Of a stretch of 25,099 bases of DNA, positions 17,939-24,753 are shown piece after piece. Source of the DNA: a virus. Location of the stretch: positions 1 to 25,099 of IMG/VR virus record IMGVR_UViG_3300024999_000370; one strand, given 5' to 3'. Each line of letters opens with the position of its first letter. Within the stretch, counting starts at the first letter, position 1. The position numbers and the translations under genes are program-made. Under the pieces are notes generated by a model. The model was not told where the DNA came from, did no database searches, and saw only the letters and a list, made by a program, of their open reading frames with translations.

Positions 17939-19747
17939 ATGGCTTATAATAGAAGTGTTTTTCCAGAGGGTGGAATTGACACATTACAGGAGTTTTTCGA
18001 TGTTCCTCCTGCTCAGAAAACCAATGTTTTACGTTATCAAGAATTAAAAATGATGTCTTCATTAACATCTGAACAACAAATTGAGTTAAATAATTTAACA
18101 ACAACTTTGCAAGATTATCTTATTACTCCTGAACATATAAATAAATTTTCTGATATTTGCATTGGATTAGAAACATTTTTTAGTTCTGAAGTACAAGGAT
18201 ATATAGATACTAAACAACAAGAAATGCAAACAGAAATAGATAAATTTTCAGACAAAGGTACTTTTAATCCTGACATTCTATATTACAAAAATAATTATGT
18301 TTTTTACAATGATGGAACTGGAATTAAAACATATTTAGCAATTCAAAATCCACCTTTAGGCACATTACCTACTAATTCTACATACTTTAGGATTTTAACA
18401 ATCACTGGTGCAAAAGGCGAAGACGGAATCGGGATTGGACTCATATTTAAAGGAACATGGAGTAATAGCGGATTATACGCAATTAATGAGGCAGTTCAAT
18501 TTGGAGGATTGCTATTTGCATCATTAATTAATGATAATATTGGTAATCAACCAGATTTAACACAAGATACTTCTGCGTGGGGAATTGCTCTAGATGTGGC
18601 AATTACAACTACAAAATTAAGAGGACAAAGAACAATTGCTTCAGAATCTAATACAGTTAATTTTATTACTGGTGAAATTATTGCATTTAATCCTTCTGTT
18701 GATGATTTAGAAGTAATTGTAAATACGACAAGTCCAGAGGAAGGAATAGACTATACAATCAATATTGATAATCAAAGTATAACAAAGATAAGTGGTACTT
18801 GGAAAGTAGGTACTACTTTTTATTTTAGAGTTATACGAAATATGATTAATGGGTTAGTGTTTTCGGATGGTCAAAGTATTGCTTTAGGAACTATTGATAA
18901 AACAAGATTGAGTACAGATGTTCAAACTACGTTAGACAACGTAGTGACAAATACCCAGGAAATCTCTGTTTTAAATGGTGCAGGAGAACTAGTCGAGAAA
19001 GCAAATAAAAGTGATTTAGATACTACAAATACTAATCTTGCTAACCATATTGTAGATTATACGCTACAAGTACCTTTTGGTGGAACAGTAACAAACGTAG
19101 GTAATGCTTACTCAATCGCAACCCCTGCTATATCTACCTTAACTACTGGCATGGCTGTATGCTTGAAGATAAATGCCGACAGTTCAGGTGCATCCACGCT
19201 CAATTGGGATACGAAGGGTGCAAAAGGAATCAAGAAGGCCAATGGAGCAGACGTTACTAACCTAAAAGCAAACGGCATTTACACTTTGAGGTATGATGGC
19301 GCAAATTTTATATTACAGGGTGAAGGGGCAAGTGGAAACGCTATCGCATCCGACCTTCTCTCTGGCAAAACAGCGGAGGTGGATGCAGGGGATATTGTAG
19401 GGACTATGATTGATAGAGGAGTTTTTAATCTGGGATTAAATACACCTGTGCCTGCTGGATATTACAGCGGAGGAACAACGGCCAATGGGAAAGCGTATGC
19501 ATCAGGTTCAGCCACAAGTGATTCAAACCAAATACTTACTGTTGCGGGTCTTGCGTTTATTCCAAGGGTTGTATTTATTAATTATTTAACCGATGTTTAC
19601 TACGTATTATATAGAGATAAATCCACAAGTCTTATTCAGCAGTTAGGAACAGGAACTTACAATACTCAATCAACAATGTCGTCGTCTGGATTTAGTGCAA
19701 ATGTATATTCTGCTAGTCTGGCATTTACTTGGATTGCTTATGAGTAG
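17939..19747 (+). CDS. Tail fibre / receptor-binding protein
   Basis: A 602-residue protein with an AAGGAGGTTAGTTA site before its ATG. The N-terminal 80 residues are helical and probably attach to the baseplate. Residues about 85-215 include FSDKGTFNPDILYYKNNYVF and FKGTWSNSGLYAINEAVQFG with GNQPDL, which resemble short carbohydrate-binding (CBM5/12-like) repeats. Around 335-380 is a coiled segment (STDVQTTLDNVVTNTQEISV). Residues about 380-465 contain STLTTGMAVCLKINADSSGA and TLNWDTKGAKGIKKANGADV, and residues about 466-492 contain SDLLSGKTAEVDAGDIVGTM; both are modules widely shuffled among Bacillota phage fibres. The C-terminal part is a likely receptor-binding tip. The DNA from about 19,070 on is visibly less AT-rich than the 5' half, consistent with recombinational exchange of the tip. 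Confidence 0.85.
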   Translation: MAYNRSVFPEGGIDTLQEFFDVPPAQKTNVLRYQELKMMSSLTSEQQIELNNLTTTLQDYLITPEHINKFSDICIGLETFFSSEVQGYIDTKQQEMQTEIDKFSDKGTFNPDILYYKNNYVFYNDGTGIKTYLAIQNPPLGTLPTNSTYFRILTITGAKGEDGIGIGLIFKGTWSNSGLYAINEAVQFGGLLFASLINDNIGNQPDLTQDTSAWGIALDVAITTTKLRGQRTIASESNTVNFITGEIIAFNPSVDDLEVIVNTTSPEEGIDYTINIDNQSITKISGTWKVGTTFYFRVIRNMINGLVFSDGQSIALGTIDKTRLSTDVQTTLDNVVTNTQEISVLNGAGELVEKANKSDLDTTNTNLANHIVDYTLQVPFGGTVTNVGNAYSIATPAISTLTTGMAVCLKINADSSGASTLNWDTKGAKGIKKANGADVTNLKANGIYTLRYDGANFILQGEGASGNAIASDLLSGKTAEVDAGDIVGTMIDRGVFNLGLNTPVPAGYYSGGTTANGKAYASGSATSDSNQILTVAGLAFIPRVVFINYLTDVYYVLYRDKSTSLIQQLGTGTYNTQSTMSSSGFSANVYSASLAFTWIAYE

Positions 19748-19766
19748 GAATTAGAAGGAGGTTAAT

Positions 19767-20162
19767 ATGCAAATAGGCCGAAAAATATATTACGATAAAT
19801 TAACTGGAAATGTATTGGTCGATACTGGTGAACGTTTAGGTAGTGTAAGAGAAACTACTACGGAGGAAGATTATCAAACATTTATTGTCCTTTCTGAGAG
19901 AGTTTCAGAAACAGTTGGCGTTGCTCAACTTGAATATGGACAATATAGCCAAGATTTTAGAGAGTGTAATGGATATCGAGTTAATCCTGATTCCTTAACA
20001 CTGGAGTTTAGTTATCCAAATCCAAATGATCCACAACCTGAACTTGTTTATCAGAAACCTTTGAGTGAGGAATTTGAACAGCAAAAATCAGAAATAGAAC
20101 TATTGCAAGAAAAATACAATACACTTCAAGGTGCAATAGATTTTATTATAATGAACTTTTAG
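19767..20162 (+). CDS. Fibre-accessory phage protein
   Basis: A 131-residue protein with a GAAGGAGGTTAAT site at its ATG. The start IGRKIYYDKLTGNVLVDTGE followed by VRETTTEEDYQTF is a common pattern in Bacillota phages directly after fibre genes. The C-terminus is a coiled coil (FEQQKSEIELLQEKYNTLQG) ending AIDFIIMNF. It could be a fibre chaperone or a small virion protein; no function is established to my knowledge. Confidence 0.75.
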   Translation: MQIGRKIYYDKLTGNVLVDTGERLGSVRETTTEEDYQTFIVLSERVSETVGVAQLEYGQYSQDFRECNGYRVNPDSLTLEFSYPNPNDPQPELVYQKPLSEEFEQQKSEIELLQEKYNTLQGAIDFIIMNF

Positions 20163-20188
20163 AAAGGAGTTGAAGGGAGGTGAAAAAC

Positions 20189-20338
20189 ATGGCTTTATAT
20201 TTAGCACAAGGAATTGAAGAAGGAAGATTAGATTATTTGGCAGTATTCTCAATTGGAAGATACTTACCATTAAAGGACACAGTTGATGCAATTCTTATCG
20301 CAGACGGATTTCAAGACAAAATTGTACCAATAGTTTAA
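20189..20338 (+). CDS. Small phage protein, 49 residues
   Basis: MALYLAQGIEEGRLDYLAVF continuing to GRYLPLKDTVDAILIADGF. A strong GGGAGGTGAAAAAC site precedes the ATG. It is the last gene of the fibre block and is closed by the long hairpin at 20347. Helical, with no recognised family. It takes the place where XkdX/CD1375-like small proteins lie in related phages, but the sequence does not match them. Confidence 0.7.
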   Translation: MALYLAQGIEEGRLDYLAVFSIGRYLPLKDTVDAILIADGFQDKIVPIV

Positions 20339-20346
20339 TTCTAAGG

Positions 20347-20405
20347 AAAGTAGGGTAAAAACGATGGACTAGAAATAGTCTGTTTTTATTTACCCTACTT
20401 TTAGA
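20347..20405 (+). terminator. Long GAAA-capped hairpin terminator closing the tail operon
   Basis: AAAGTAGGGTAAA (20347-20359) pairs perfectly over 13 bp with TTTACCCTACTTT (20389-20401), followed by TTAG. The top of the same stem holds GACTA-GAAA-TAGTC (20367-20380), a GNRA tetraloop hairpin, and AAC/GTT pairs lie between. It is unusually long for a simple terminator. Confidence 0.8.
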
Positions 20406-20725
20406 AATCAATTGATATTTATAGAGAGTATAAAAGCTTAATACTTTTTATAAAATAAATAATAGATACCAAAAGTATGGTTTGTTTGGGGGGGTTGTCT
20501 GAGTTCTAAATTAACAATAGACTGGAAGCTGTTGCCACAACTCCCAGTCAGACCGTAGTACACAGCACATCCTATAATTGTGCTTCGATTATTATTACGA
20601 ATGAAGATTGGGATATCAGGGGGTTAAGTTAGGATTAAATAAATTTGGTTATAATTTAATATTTTATTTTTTTATTTATATAACGAAGGACTAAGGAATT
20701 CTATTTTTGTTAGGAGTGTGAAATA
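20402..20725 (+). other. Structured noncoding region before the endolysin gene
   Basis: No credible gene. It contains TATAAAAG/CTTTTTATA (near 20429-20454), ACCA/TGGT near 20468, a run of seven G at about 20488-20494 (striking in this AT-rich genome), a hairpin GACTGG/CCAGTC (20520-20525 with 20544-20549) with inner GTTG/CAAC, a CGTAG element (20554-20558), a TATAAT (20573-20578) inside a hairpin AGCACA/TGTGCT (20564-20569 with 20579-20584), then TTCG/CGAA. It probably holds the promoter and long leader of the amidase gene. Confidence 0.5.
20552..20578 (+). promoter_or_regulatory. Possible promoter for the endolysin gene
   Basis: TATAAT at 20573-20578 lies 14 bases after CGTAG (20554-20558). 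The -35 region has no TTGACA match. The same arrangement (hairpin, CGTAG, TATAAT) occurs at 21671-21744, upstream of the XhlA-like gene, which is the main reason for this call. Confidence 0.35.
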
Positions 20726-21580
20726 GTGAAAATTTTTATCAATGCAGGTCATGGTAATAAAGGAGTCAATAATTCAGATTCAAATGGATTAGATCCAGGT
20801 GCAATTGGAGCAACAGGATATAAAGAATATATTGAAACAAAAGAGATAGCTGATTTAGTTTCTAATAAACTCAAACTTAATGGGATAGAAACATTGGTAT
20901 ATCAAGATGGAGATTTATATGATGTGACGAACAAATCAAATTCATGGAAGAGTGACTATTTTATAAGTATCCACTGCAATAGTTTTTCTTCTGATTCTCA
21001 TGGTGTAGAAACTTTTTCATTAGCATCTACAGGTAAAGGTAGAGAATTAGCACAATATGTTCATAAAGAACTCATTCCTGCTACTGGCTTATATGATAGA
21101 TCATTAAAGACTGCAAATTACCATGTACTTAGGGAAACTGATTGTCCTGCTATACTAACAGAAATTGGGTTTATTTCTAATCCTAAAGAAGAAGCATTAA
21201 TGAAAAATTCTGCATGGGATGATAAGGTTTCGAGTGCTATAGCAAGGGGAATTTGTAATTTCATTGGTGTAACTTATAAAGAACAAATTACTCAAACTAT
21301 CCAATCAACAATAAATAATAACCAAGGAGATGATAATGTGTTAGACGTTGCTGTACTTTTATTTTCAAAGGATGACTATTGGAGTGGATATGATGTTTGT
21401 GTGAAAAATGGTAATTGTGCTTTATTTACTAGACTCAATGGGACTATTCCAAAAGAAGCTATGAGTGCTAAGAAATTGATCGTTGTCGGAGGTGGTTCTG
21501 TAAATCATCAGAATGAGATTTTATTGAGTGGAAATACAAAATATGATACTGCTCAAGCTGTTGGAAAGTATCTAGGATAA
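20726..21580 (+). CDS. N-acetylmuramoyl-L-alanine amidase endolysin (Amidase_3 + wall-binding domain)
   Basis: A 284-residue endolysin that cleaves the amide bond between N-acetylmuramic acid and the peptide stem at the end of infection. It starts at GTG 20726 after TTAGGAG. The N-terminal Amidase_3 (zinc amidase) domain spans about 1-178, with ligands and catalytic residues His9 (NAGHG), Glu34, His83 (ISIHCNS) and Glu146 (ILTEIGFISN). A linker of about 25 residues follows, rich in Q, N and T. The C-terminal domain from about 205 (FSKDDYWSGYDVCVKNGNCA, KLIVVGGGSVN, LSGNTKYDTAQAV) resembles part of cell-wall-binding repeat 2. There is no signal peptide, so export depends on the downstream holin genes. 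At the domain boundary AAGGAGA (21324-21330) stands eight bases before an in-frame GTG (21338), a probable second start producing the binding domain alone. Confidence 0.93.
   Translation: MKIFINAGHGNKGVNNSDSNGLDPGAIGATGYKEYIETKEIADLVSNKLKLNGIETLVYQDGDLYDVTNKSNSWKSDYFISIHCNSFSSDSHGVETFSLASTGKGRELAQYVHKELIPATGLYDRSLKTANYHVLRETDCPAILTEIGFISNPKEEALMKNSAWDDKVSSAIARGICNFIGVTYKEQITQTIQSTINNNQGDDNVLDVAVLLFSKDDYWSGYDVCVKNGNCALFTRLNGTIPKEAMSAKKLIVVGGGSVNHQNEILLSGNTKYDTAQAVGKYLG
21338..21580 (+). CDS. Possible internally initiated wall-binding fragment of the endolysin
   Basis: In frame with the endolysin; begins at GTG 21338 (codon 205) with AAGGAG eight bases upstream, exactly at the linker/binding-domain boundary. 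It would give an 80-residue product containing only the wall-binding domain. Comparable internal starts are known in some clostridial phage endolysins, where the short form assembles with the full-length enzyme. Here it is inferred from the ribosome-binding site alone. Confidence 0.45.
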   Translation: MLDVAVLLFSKDDYWSGYDVCVKNGNCALFTRLNGTIPKEAMSAKKLIVVGGGSVNHQNEILLSGNTKYDTAQAVGKYLG

Positions 21581-21602
21581 TTTAATTAAACAAATGCCAA
21601 CT

Positions 21603-21634
21603 AGAGGTGTAAATCTATAATTACACCTCTTTAG
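21603..21634 (+). terminator. Hairpin terminator after the endolysin gene
   Basis: A perfect 10-bp stem AGAGGTGTAA/TTACACCTCT (21603-21612 with 21621-21630) with an 8-base loop; the T-tract after it is short (TTAGTC), so termination may be partial. Confidence 0.65.
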
Positions 21635-21670
21635 TCTAATTAATTTTATTTATTCAATTATTATATGTAT

Positions 21671-21744
21671 GACAGCCAGACTTGCCCATCTGGACTGTCG
21701 AATCTTGATTGTAATGTTCGTAGCACTACAACCATTAGTATAAT
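21671..21744 (+). promoter_or_regulatory. Hairpin plus possible promoter for the holin genes
   Basis: GACAGCCAGA (21671-21680) pairs with TCTGG-A-CTGTC (21689-21699, one bulged A) around an 8-base loop CTTGCCCA. Then come CGTAG (21719-21723) and, 15 bases on, TATAAT (21739-21744); TTCGTA (21717-21722) could be a weak -35 at 16-bp spacing. Transcription would start about 35 bases before the XhlA-like gene. Confidence 0.45.
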
Positions 21745-21789
21745 TATATCACACAAAATAAATTTAGTAAAGGGAGGGCAAGTATTATT

Positions 21790-22251
21790 ATGGATAATAT
21801 AATTATGGAAGAGGTGTTGGAAGTGGGAATTGAAGAAGATGTCCTTTGTAAATTAGACGATCACGAGAAAAAATTATCTGATCATGATACAAGATTAAAT
21901 CAACATGGTGAAAAACTTCATGAACTTGAAATTAAAAACGCTGGCTATGACGCACGATTTGATTTCATAGATAGCGAATTTAATACTATTAAGATTAGTT
22001 TAGCAAGAATAGAAAACAATAGTTTACAATCCTCTAATATATTATTATCTACTTTATCTCAAATTGCAATCAATACATCTTCTACTAAAAATGAAATAGA
22101 AAAGGAAGATAATAAGAGTGAAAATGATATTATTAAAGGGAAAATGGACAATAATACGAAAGTCGTATTGAAGGTACTTGGTATTGTAGCAATTATGATA
22201 ACAGGATTTTTTGCGGCAAAATACGGGGTAAGTATTCCAGCTATTATGTAA
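21790..22251 (+). CDS. XhlA-like lysis-associated protein
   Basis: A 153-residue protein with the layout of XhlA/haemolysin-like phage proteins. A long coiled coil (LDDHEKKLSDHDTRLNQHGE, KLHELEIKNAGY, about residues 20-85) is followed by a charged linker (EIEKEDNKSEND) and one C-terminal transmembrane segment (VVLKVLGIVAIMITGFFAA). In related phages XhlA works with a holin and endolysin in lysis. The ATG at 21790 is 13 bases from GGGAGG, which is rather far; ATG 21805 or GTG 21823 (after GAAGAGG) are alternative starts. The gene is longer than the typical XhlA of about 90 residues. Confidence 0.7.
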   Translation: MDNIIMEEVLEVGIEEDVLCKLDDHEKKLSDHDTRLNQHGEKLHELEIKNAGYDARFDFIDSEFNTIKISLARIENNSLQSSNILLSTLSQIAINTSSTKNEIEKEDNKSENDIIKGKMDNNTKVVLKVLGIVAIMITGFFAAKYGVSIPAIM

Positions 22252-22277
22252 AAATAATTAAAAAGGAGGTTTTTATT

Positions 22278-22544
22278 ATGAAAGGGTTTTTCAACGATTA
22301 TGACGGGTTTTCGATTCAGGATCTTGAAAAGGTAACTTTAAATTTATTGTTCTCATTAAGTGTATTAGCAATCTTGTATAAATTTATAACAAAGGATTTA
22401 TCTGATGTTGTGATGGTTCAATTTTCTATTTCTATAGGAGGACTATTAGTTGCTAGAAAATTTGGTTCATATTTCTTAAAAAGTAAAAAAGTAATTAATG
22501 ATGATATATCGGAAGAAACAACAGAAACAATAAATAATAAATAA
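22278..22544 (+). CDS. Small membrane protein, holin-like
   Basis: An 88-residue protein with an AAAAGGAGGTTTTT site before its ATG. Two hydrophobic segments, LNLLFSLSVLAILYKFI (about 24-40) and VVMVQFSISIGGLLVA (about 45-60), are followed by a basic stretch and an acidic tail (KKVINDDISEETTETINN). Size, topology and position between the XhlA-like gene and another membrane protein suit a holin that permeabilises the membrane for the endolysin. I do not recognise a named holin family in it. Confidence 0.65.
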   Translation: MKGFFNDYDGFSIQDLEKVTLNLLFSLSVLAILYKFITKDLSDVVMVQFSISIGGLLVARKFGSYFLKSKKVINDDISEETTETINNK

Positions 22545-22570
22545 ATAATAGAAGGAGAGTTTAATGAATT

Positions 22571-22972
22571 ATGGATTATACAATTCTATATATTTTAGGT
22601 TTTATTTTTATCGCAATTTTTCTTATTATCGGCATTACTTATCTTAAAAAAAATAATAAGATTGACGATAATACCTTGTCCACAGTAGCCAGTGTTTTAG
22701 GATTAAGTGTATCGGTGATTTCAGAATTGAATTTAAATAACGAAGAAAAAATACTTGTAATTGGTAATATTGTAGTTGATTCAGTAAATTATGCTAGAGA
22801 TATTTTAAAAGTAGATAACAATGAAGATTTGGCTAATATTGCTATAGCTTATGCTTGCAAATTGTGTGAAGATCAAGGAATAGAATTAAATGATAGTAGA
22901 GTTATAATCATTGAGAATTTAGTAAAATTGAGTGTTGTGAATGTTAGTAATGTTAGTAATTTAACAAATTAG
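22571..22972 (+). CDS. Membrane-anchored phage protein, LLH-holin-like
   Basis: A 133-residue protein. One N-terminal transmembrane helix (ILYILGFIFIAIFLIIGITY) is followed by KKNNKID and a cytoplasmic helical domain (VASVLGLSVSVISELNLNNE, VVDSVNYARDILKVDNNEDL, IAIAYACKLCEDQGIEL). This plan, one N-terminal helix plus an alpha-helical domain, resembles the LL-H type holins. Start: an ATG at 22564 is nearer the GGAGAG site but in another frame with an early stop, so ATG 22571 is used. The region close to the stop has short TTAGTAATG repeats. Confidence 0.65.
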   Translation: MDYTILYILGFIFIAIFLIIGITYLKKNNKIDDNTLSTVASVLGLSVSVISELNLNNEEKILVIGNIVVDSVNYARDILKVDNNEDLANIAIAYACKLCEDQGIELNDSRVIIIENLVKLSVVNVSNVSNLTN

Positions 22973-23031
22973 AGGTCATTTAAGCGTTCATATTTATCGA
23001 GTGGCACAATTATGTCAGAAGATAATTCTGA

Positions 23032-23157
23032 TTGATCCTAGACCTAATTCTGTGTGTATCAATTTATTGTGGGCCTGAAAGTGTTGCTAGAGTAAGGTTT
23101 GAAAATGGCAAATTAAAAAGAATTTTTAATATTGGAGATAGGACAAAAATAATATGA
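23032..23157 (+). CDS. Possible 41-residue small protein
   Basis: A TTG-started frame with an N-terminal hydrophobic part (ILDLILCVSIYCGPE) and then SVARVRFENGKLKRIFNIGD, which reads like a short beta protein (VARVRFENG motif) rather than noise. No good ribosome-binding site is visible. Its TGA overlaps the ATG of the next small ORF as ATGA, a typical coupling signal. It may be a remnant of a longer gene. Confidence 0.35.
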   Translation: MILDLILCVSIYCGPESVARVRFENGKLKRIFNIGDRTKII

Positions 23158-23314
23158 TGATATATTCTATAATTATAGGTGTTGTGATTTGGAGTGTTTA
23201 TATTATTAAATTGACCTTGAGCGAGAAATAGTTAAATTTACATTATATACCATTTAAAATTCCAGTTTGATGGGAAATCAAGAAAAGTGAAACTGTTGCT
23301 ACAGTAGGGTTTGA
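23082..23314 (+). repeat. 21-base near-repeat, two copies
   Basis: 23082-23102 and 23294-23314 match at 19 of 21 positions (TGTTGCTA, AGTA and GGTTTGA are shared), 212 bases apart in direct orientation. The first copy lies in the 41-residue ORF; the second lies just before a terminator. Both can be read as V-A-x-V-x-F-E, so they may be remnants of duplicated small genes. Confidence 0.55.
23154..23231 (+). CDS. Possible 25-residue single-pass membrane peptide
   Basis: MMIYSIIIGVVIWSVYIIK then LTLSEK: one hydrophobic helix with a charged C-terminus. It starts by ATGA overlap with the preceding ORF, with an AGG about 11 bases upstream. Without homologues this is tentative. Confidence 0.35.
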   Translation: MMIYSIIIGVVIWSVYIIKLTLSEK

Positions 23315-23345
23315 GAGATCGTCTTTTTTGATAATCTCTCTTTTA
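23313..23345 (+). terminator. Rho-independent terminator
   Basis: GAGAGAT (23313-23319) pairs with ATCTCTC (23334-23340), followed by TTTTATT. Confidence 0.65.
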
Positions 23346-23399
23346 TTATGTCTAATTTTAGAGAAATAACGAAAATTATTATAAAAGGAGGTTAAATTT

Positions 23400-23602
23400 A
23401 TGACTATTTTATTTAAAAATGAACAAATCTTACTTTAGAAGAAACAAGTAACATTATATCAAAATTATATAAAACAAATCCTAAAATGTTTTTTAAATTA
23501 CCAAAATTTAATTTAAATAAACATGTAGACGAAATAAAAGAGCAAAATTTAAAAATGATTTCTAAAATGACCAATGGATTTGGATTAAATGCATACAATT
23601 AA
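23400..23602 (+). pseudogene. Small phage gene with apparent one-base frameshift
   Basis: An AAAGGAGG site and ATG (23400) open a frame reading MTILFKNEQILL and then TAG (23436). From 23423 the -1 frame reads TNLTLEETSNIISKLYKTNP and continues to NGFGLNAYN with TAA at 23600-23602. No start codon or ribosome-binding site exists for that second frame alone. Adding one A to the AA at 23422-23423 would join them as FKNETNLTLEE, a protein of about 67 residues. No slippery heptamer is present in the right frame, so a deletion or sequencing error is more likely than programmed shifting. Function unknown; it is mostly helical and basic. Confidence 0.6.
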
Positions 23603-23611
23603 TAATTTTTA

Positions 23612-23650
23612 GAGAGAGTTTTATTTAATTTAAGATTCTCTCGTTTTATT
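23612..23650 (+). terminator. Possible terminator
   Basis: GAGAGA (23612-23617) pairs with TCTCTC (23637-23642) across an AT-rich loop, followed by GTTTTATT. Weak but well placed between two small genes. Confidence 0.45.
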
Positions 23651-23690
23651 ATATTCAAATTTAAAAATAAATTTAAAGGAATGATTTTTA

Positions 23691-23870
23691 ATGAAAACTT
23701 ATGAAGTAAGAAAGAAATATCTGGCAGATGCTCTTAGTTACTTAGGTTTTAGATATTACAAAAATGGGTTTGGTGAAGACACAATCTACAGTTTTGAGAA
23801 CACAGAAAAATTCAATAAAGCAATGCATGAATTAAACCAATTAAAAGAGAAAATAAGAAAGGGGAAATGA
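23691..23870 (+). CDS. DUF5659-like small protein, copy 1
   Basis: A 59-residue protein starting at ATG 23691 after AAAGGA. KYLADALSYLGFRYYKNGFG then IYSFENTEKFNKAMHEL follows the DUF5659 plan: a helix ending in Y-L-x-x-x-G-F, a beta strand, I-Y-x-F-x-x-T/S-x-x-x, and a helix with A-M. Its stop is four bases before the TTG start of the GIY-YIG gene. A diverged relative lies at 24754. Function of the family is unknown; members are common near phage replication or regulatory genes. Confidence 0.65.
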   Translation: MKTYEVRKKYLADALSYLGFRYYKNGFGEDTIYSFENTEKFNKAMHELNQLKEKIRKGK

Positions 23871-23874
23871 AAAA

Positions 23875-24714
23875 TTGAAAGAAGTTGAAGAGGTAGTAAT
23901 TTTAGATCCATATGGGTTTATCTATATTACAACCAATATAATAAATGGTAAAAAATACATAGGACAAAAGATATTTGATAATAAATTTAATAATTATTTA
24001 GGAAGTGGAAAGTTATTAAAGCAAGCAATCAAAAAATATGGGAAGAAAAATTTTTATAGAGAAATAATCGCTATTACCTATAATAAAAACGAACTTAATG
24101 AATTAGAAATAGAATATATATGCTTACATAATGCGGTTAATAGTAAAGATTATTATAATATTTCTCATGGTGGTGATTCACCTATGGCAGGTCTTTATTG
24201 GTCGGAAGAACAAAAACAAGGGCTTAGTGAAGCAATGAAAGGACATGAAGTATCAGAAGAAACAAAAGCGAAAATTAGCGAATCACTAAAAGGAGAAAAG
24301 CATCATAATTATGGTAAAATAATGTCCGAGGAACAGAAACTTAAACTTAGCGAGGTTAGAATGGGAGTTCTCCATTCTAAAGAAACAAGAGAAAAAATAA
24401 GTCAGTCTCACATTGGGATAACTCATTCTGAAGAAAGTAAACAAAAAATGAGTATATCACGAAAAGGTGTAAAAATGTCAGAAGAACGTAAAATAAAAAT
24501 GGGCGAACAACGAAAAGGCAAGAAACATTCTGAAGAAAGTAAATTAAAAATAAGCATGAGTAAGATGATATTAAATTTAGAACAAATTTCAGAAATTAGA
24601 GAAAAGTACGCTACTGGTAATTATAAAAAATATGAATTAGCTGAAGAGTATCCAGTGTCATCGACAGTTATTGGTAAAATTGTTACTTATAAAGGAATAT
24701 ATAAAACAATATAA
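23875..24714 (+). CDS. GIY-YIG homing endonuclease with seven NUMOD3 repeats
   Basis: A 279-residue DNA endonuclease. The N-terminal GIY-YIG domain has GFIYITTN (residues 14-21; the usual GIY reads FIY), KKYIGQK (26-32; YIG at 28-30), an FYREI segment and a glutamate-rich helix (NELEIEYI, near 80). Seven tandem repeats of about 17 residues follow, from about 109 to 225, each of the form S-E-E-x-K-x-K-x-S-x-x-x-x-G (for example HSEESKQKMSISRKG). These are NUMOD3 motifs that contact DNA. The C-terminus (LNLEQISEIREKYATG, YELAEEYPVSSTVIGKIV) looks like a helix-turn-helix. It starts at TTG 23875 after AAGGGG. No intron surrounds it, so it is freestanding, placed between two DUF5659-like genes. 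Confidence 0.92.
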   Translation: MKEVEEVVILDPYGFIYITTNIINGKKYIGQKIFDNKFNNYLGSGKLLKQAIKKYGKKNFYREIIAITYNKNELNELEIEYICLHNAVNSKDYYNISHGGDSPMAGLYWSEEQKQGLSEAMKGHEVSEETKAKISESLKGEKHHNYGKIMSEEQKLKLSEVRMGVLHSKETREKISQSHIGITHSEESKQKMSISRKGVKMSEERKIKMGEQRKGKKHSEESKLKISMSKMILNLEQISEIREKYATGNYKKYELAEEYPVSSTVIGKIVTYKGIYKTI

Positions 24715-24753
24715 GACTAAAACAAAATAAATAAAAAGAAGGAATGATTATTA

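Noticed and set aside
23400-23440. Programmed -1 frameshift in the small gene
   Set aside because: No X-XXY-YYZ heptamer in the reading frame and no downstream stimulatory structure; a one-base deletion is simpler.
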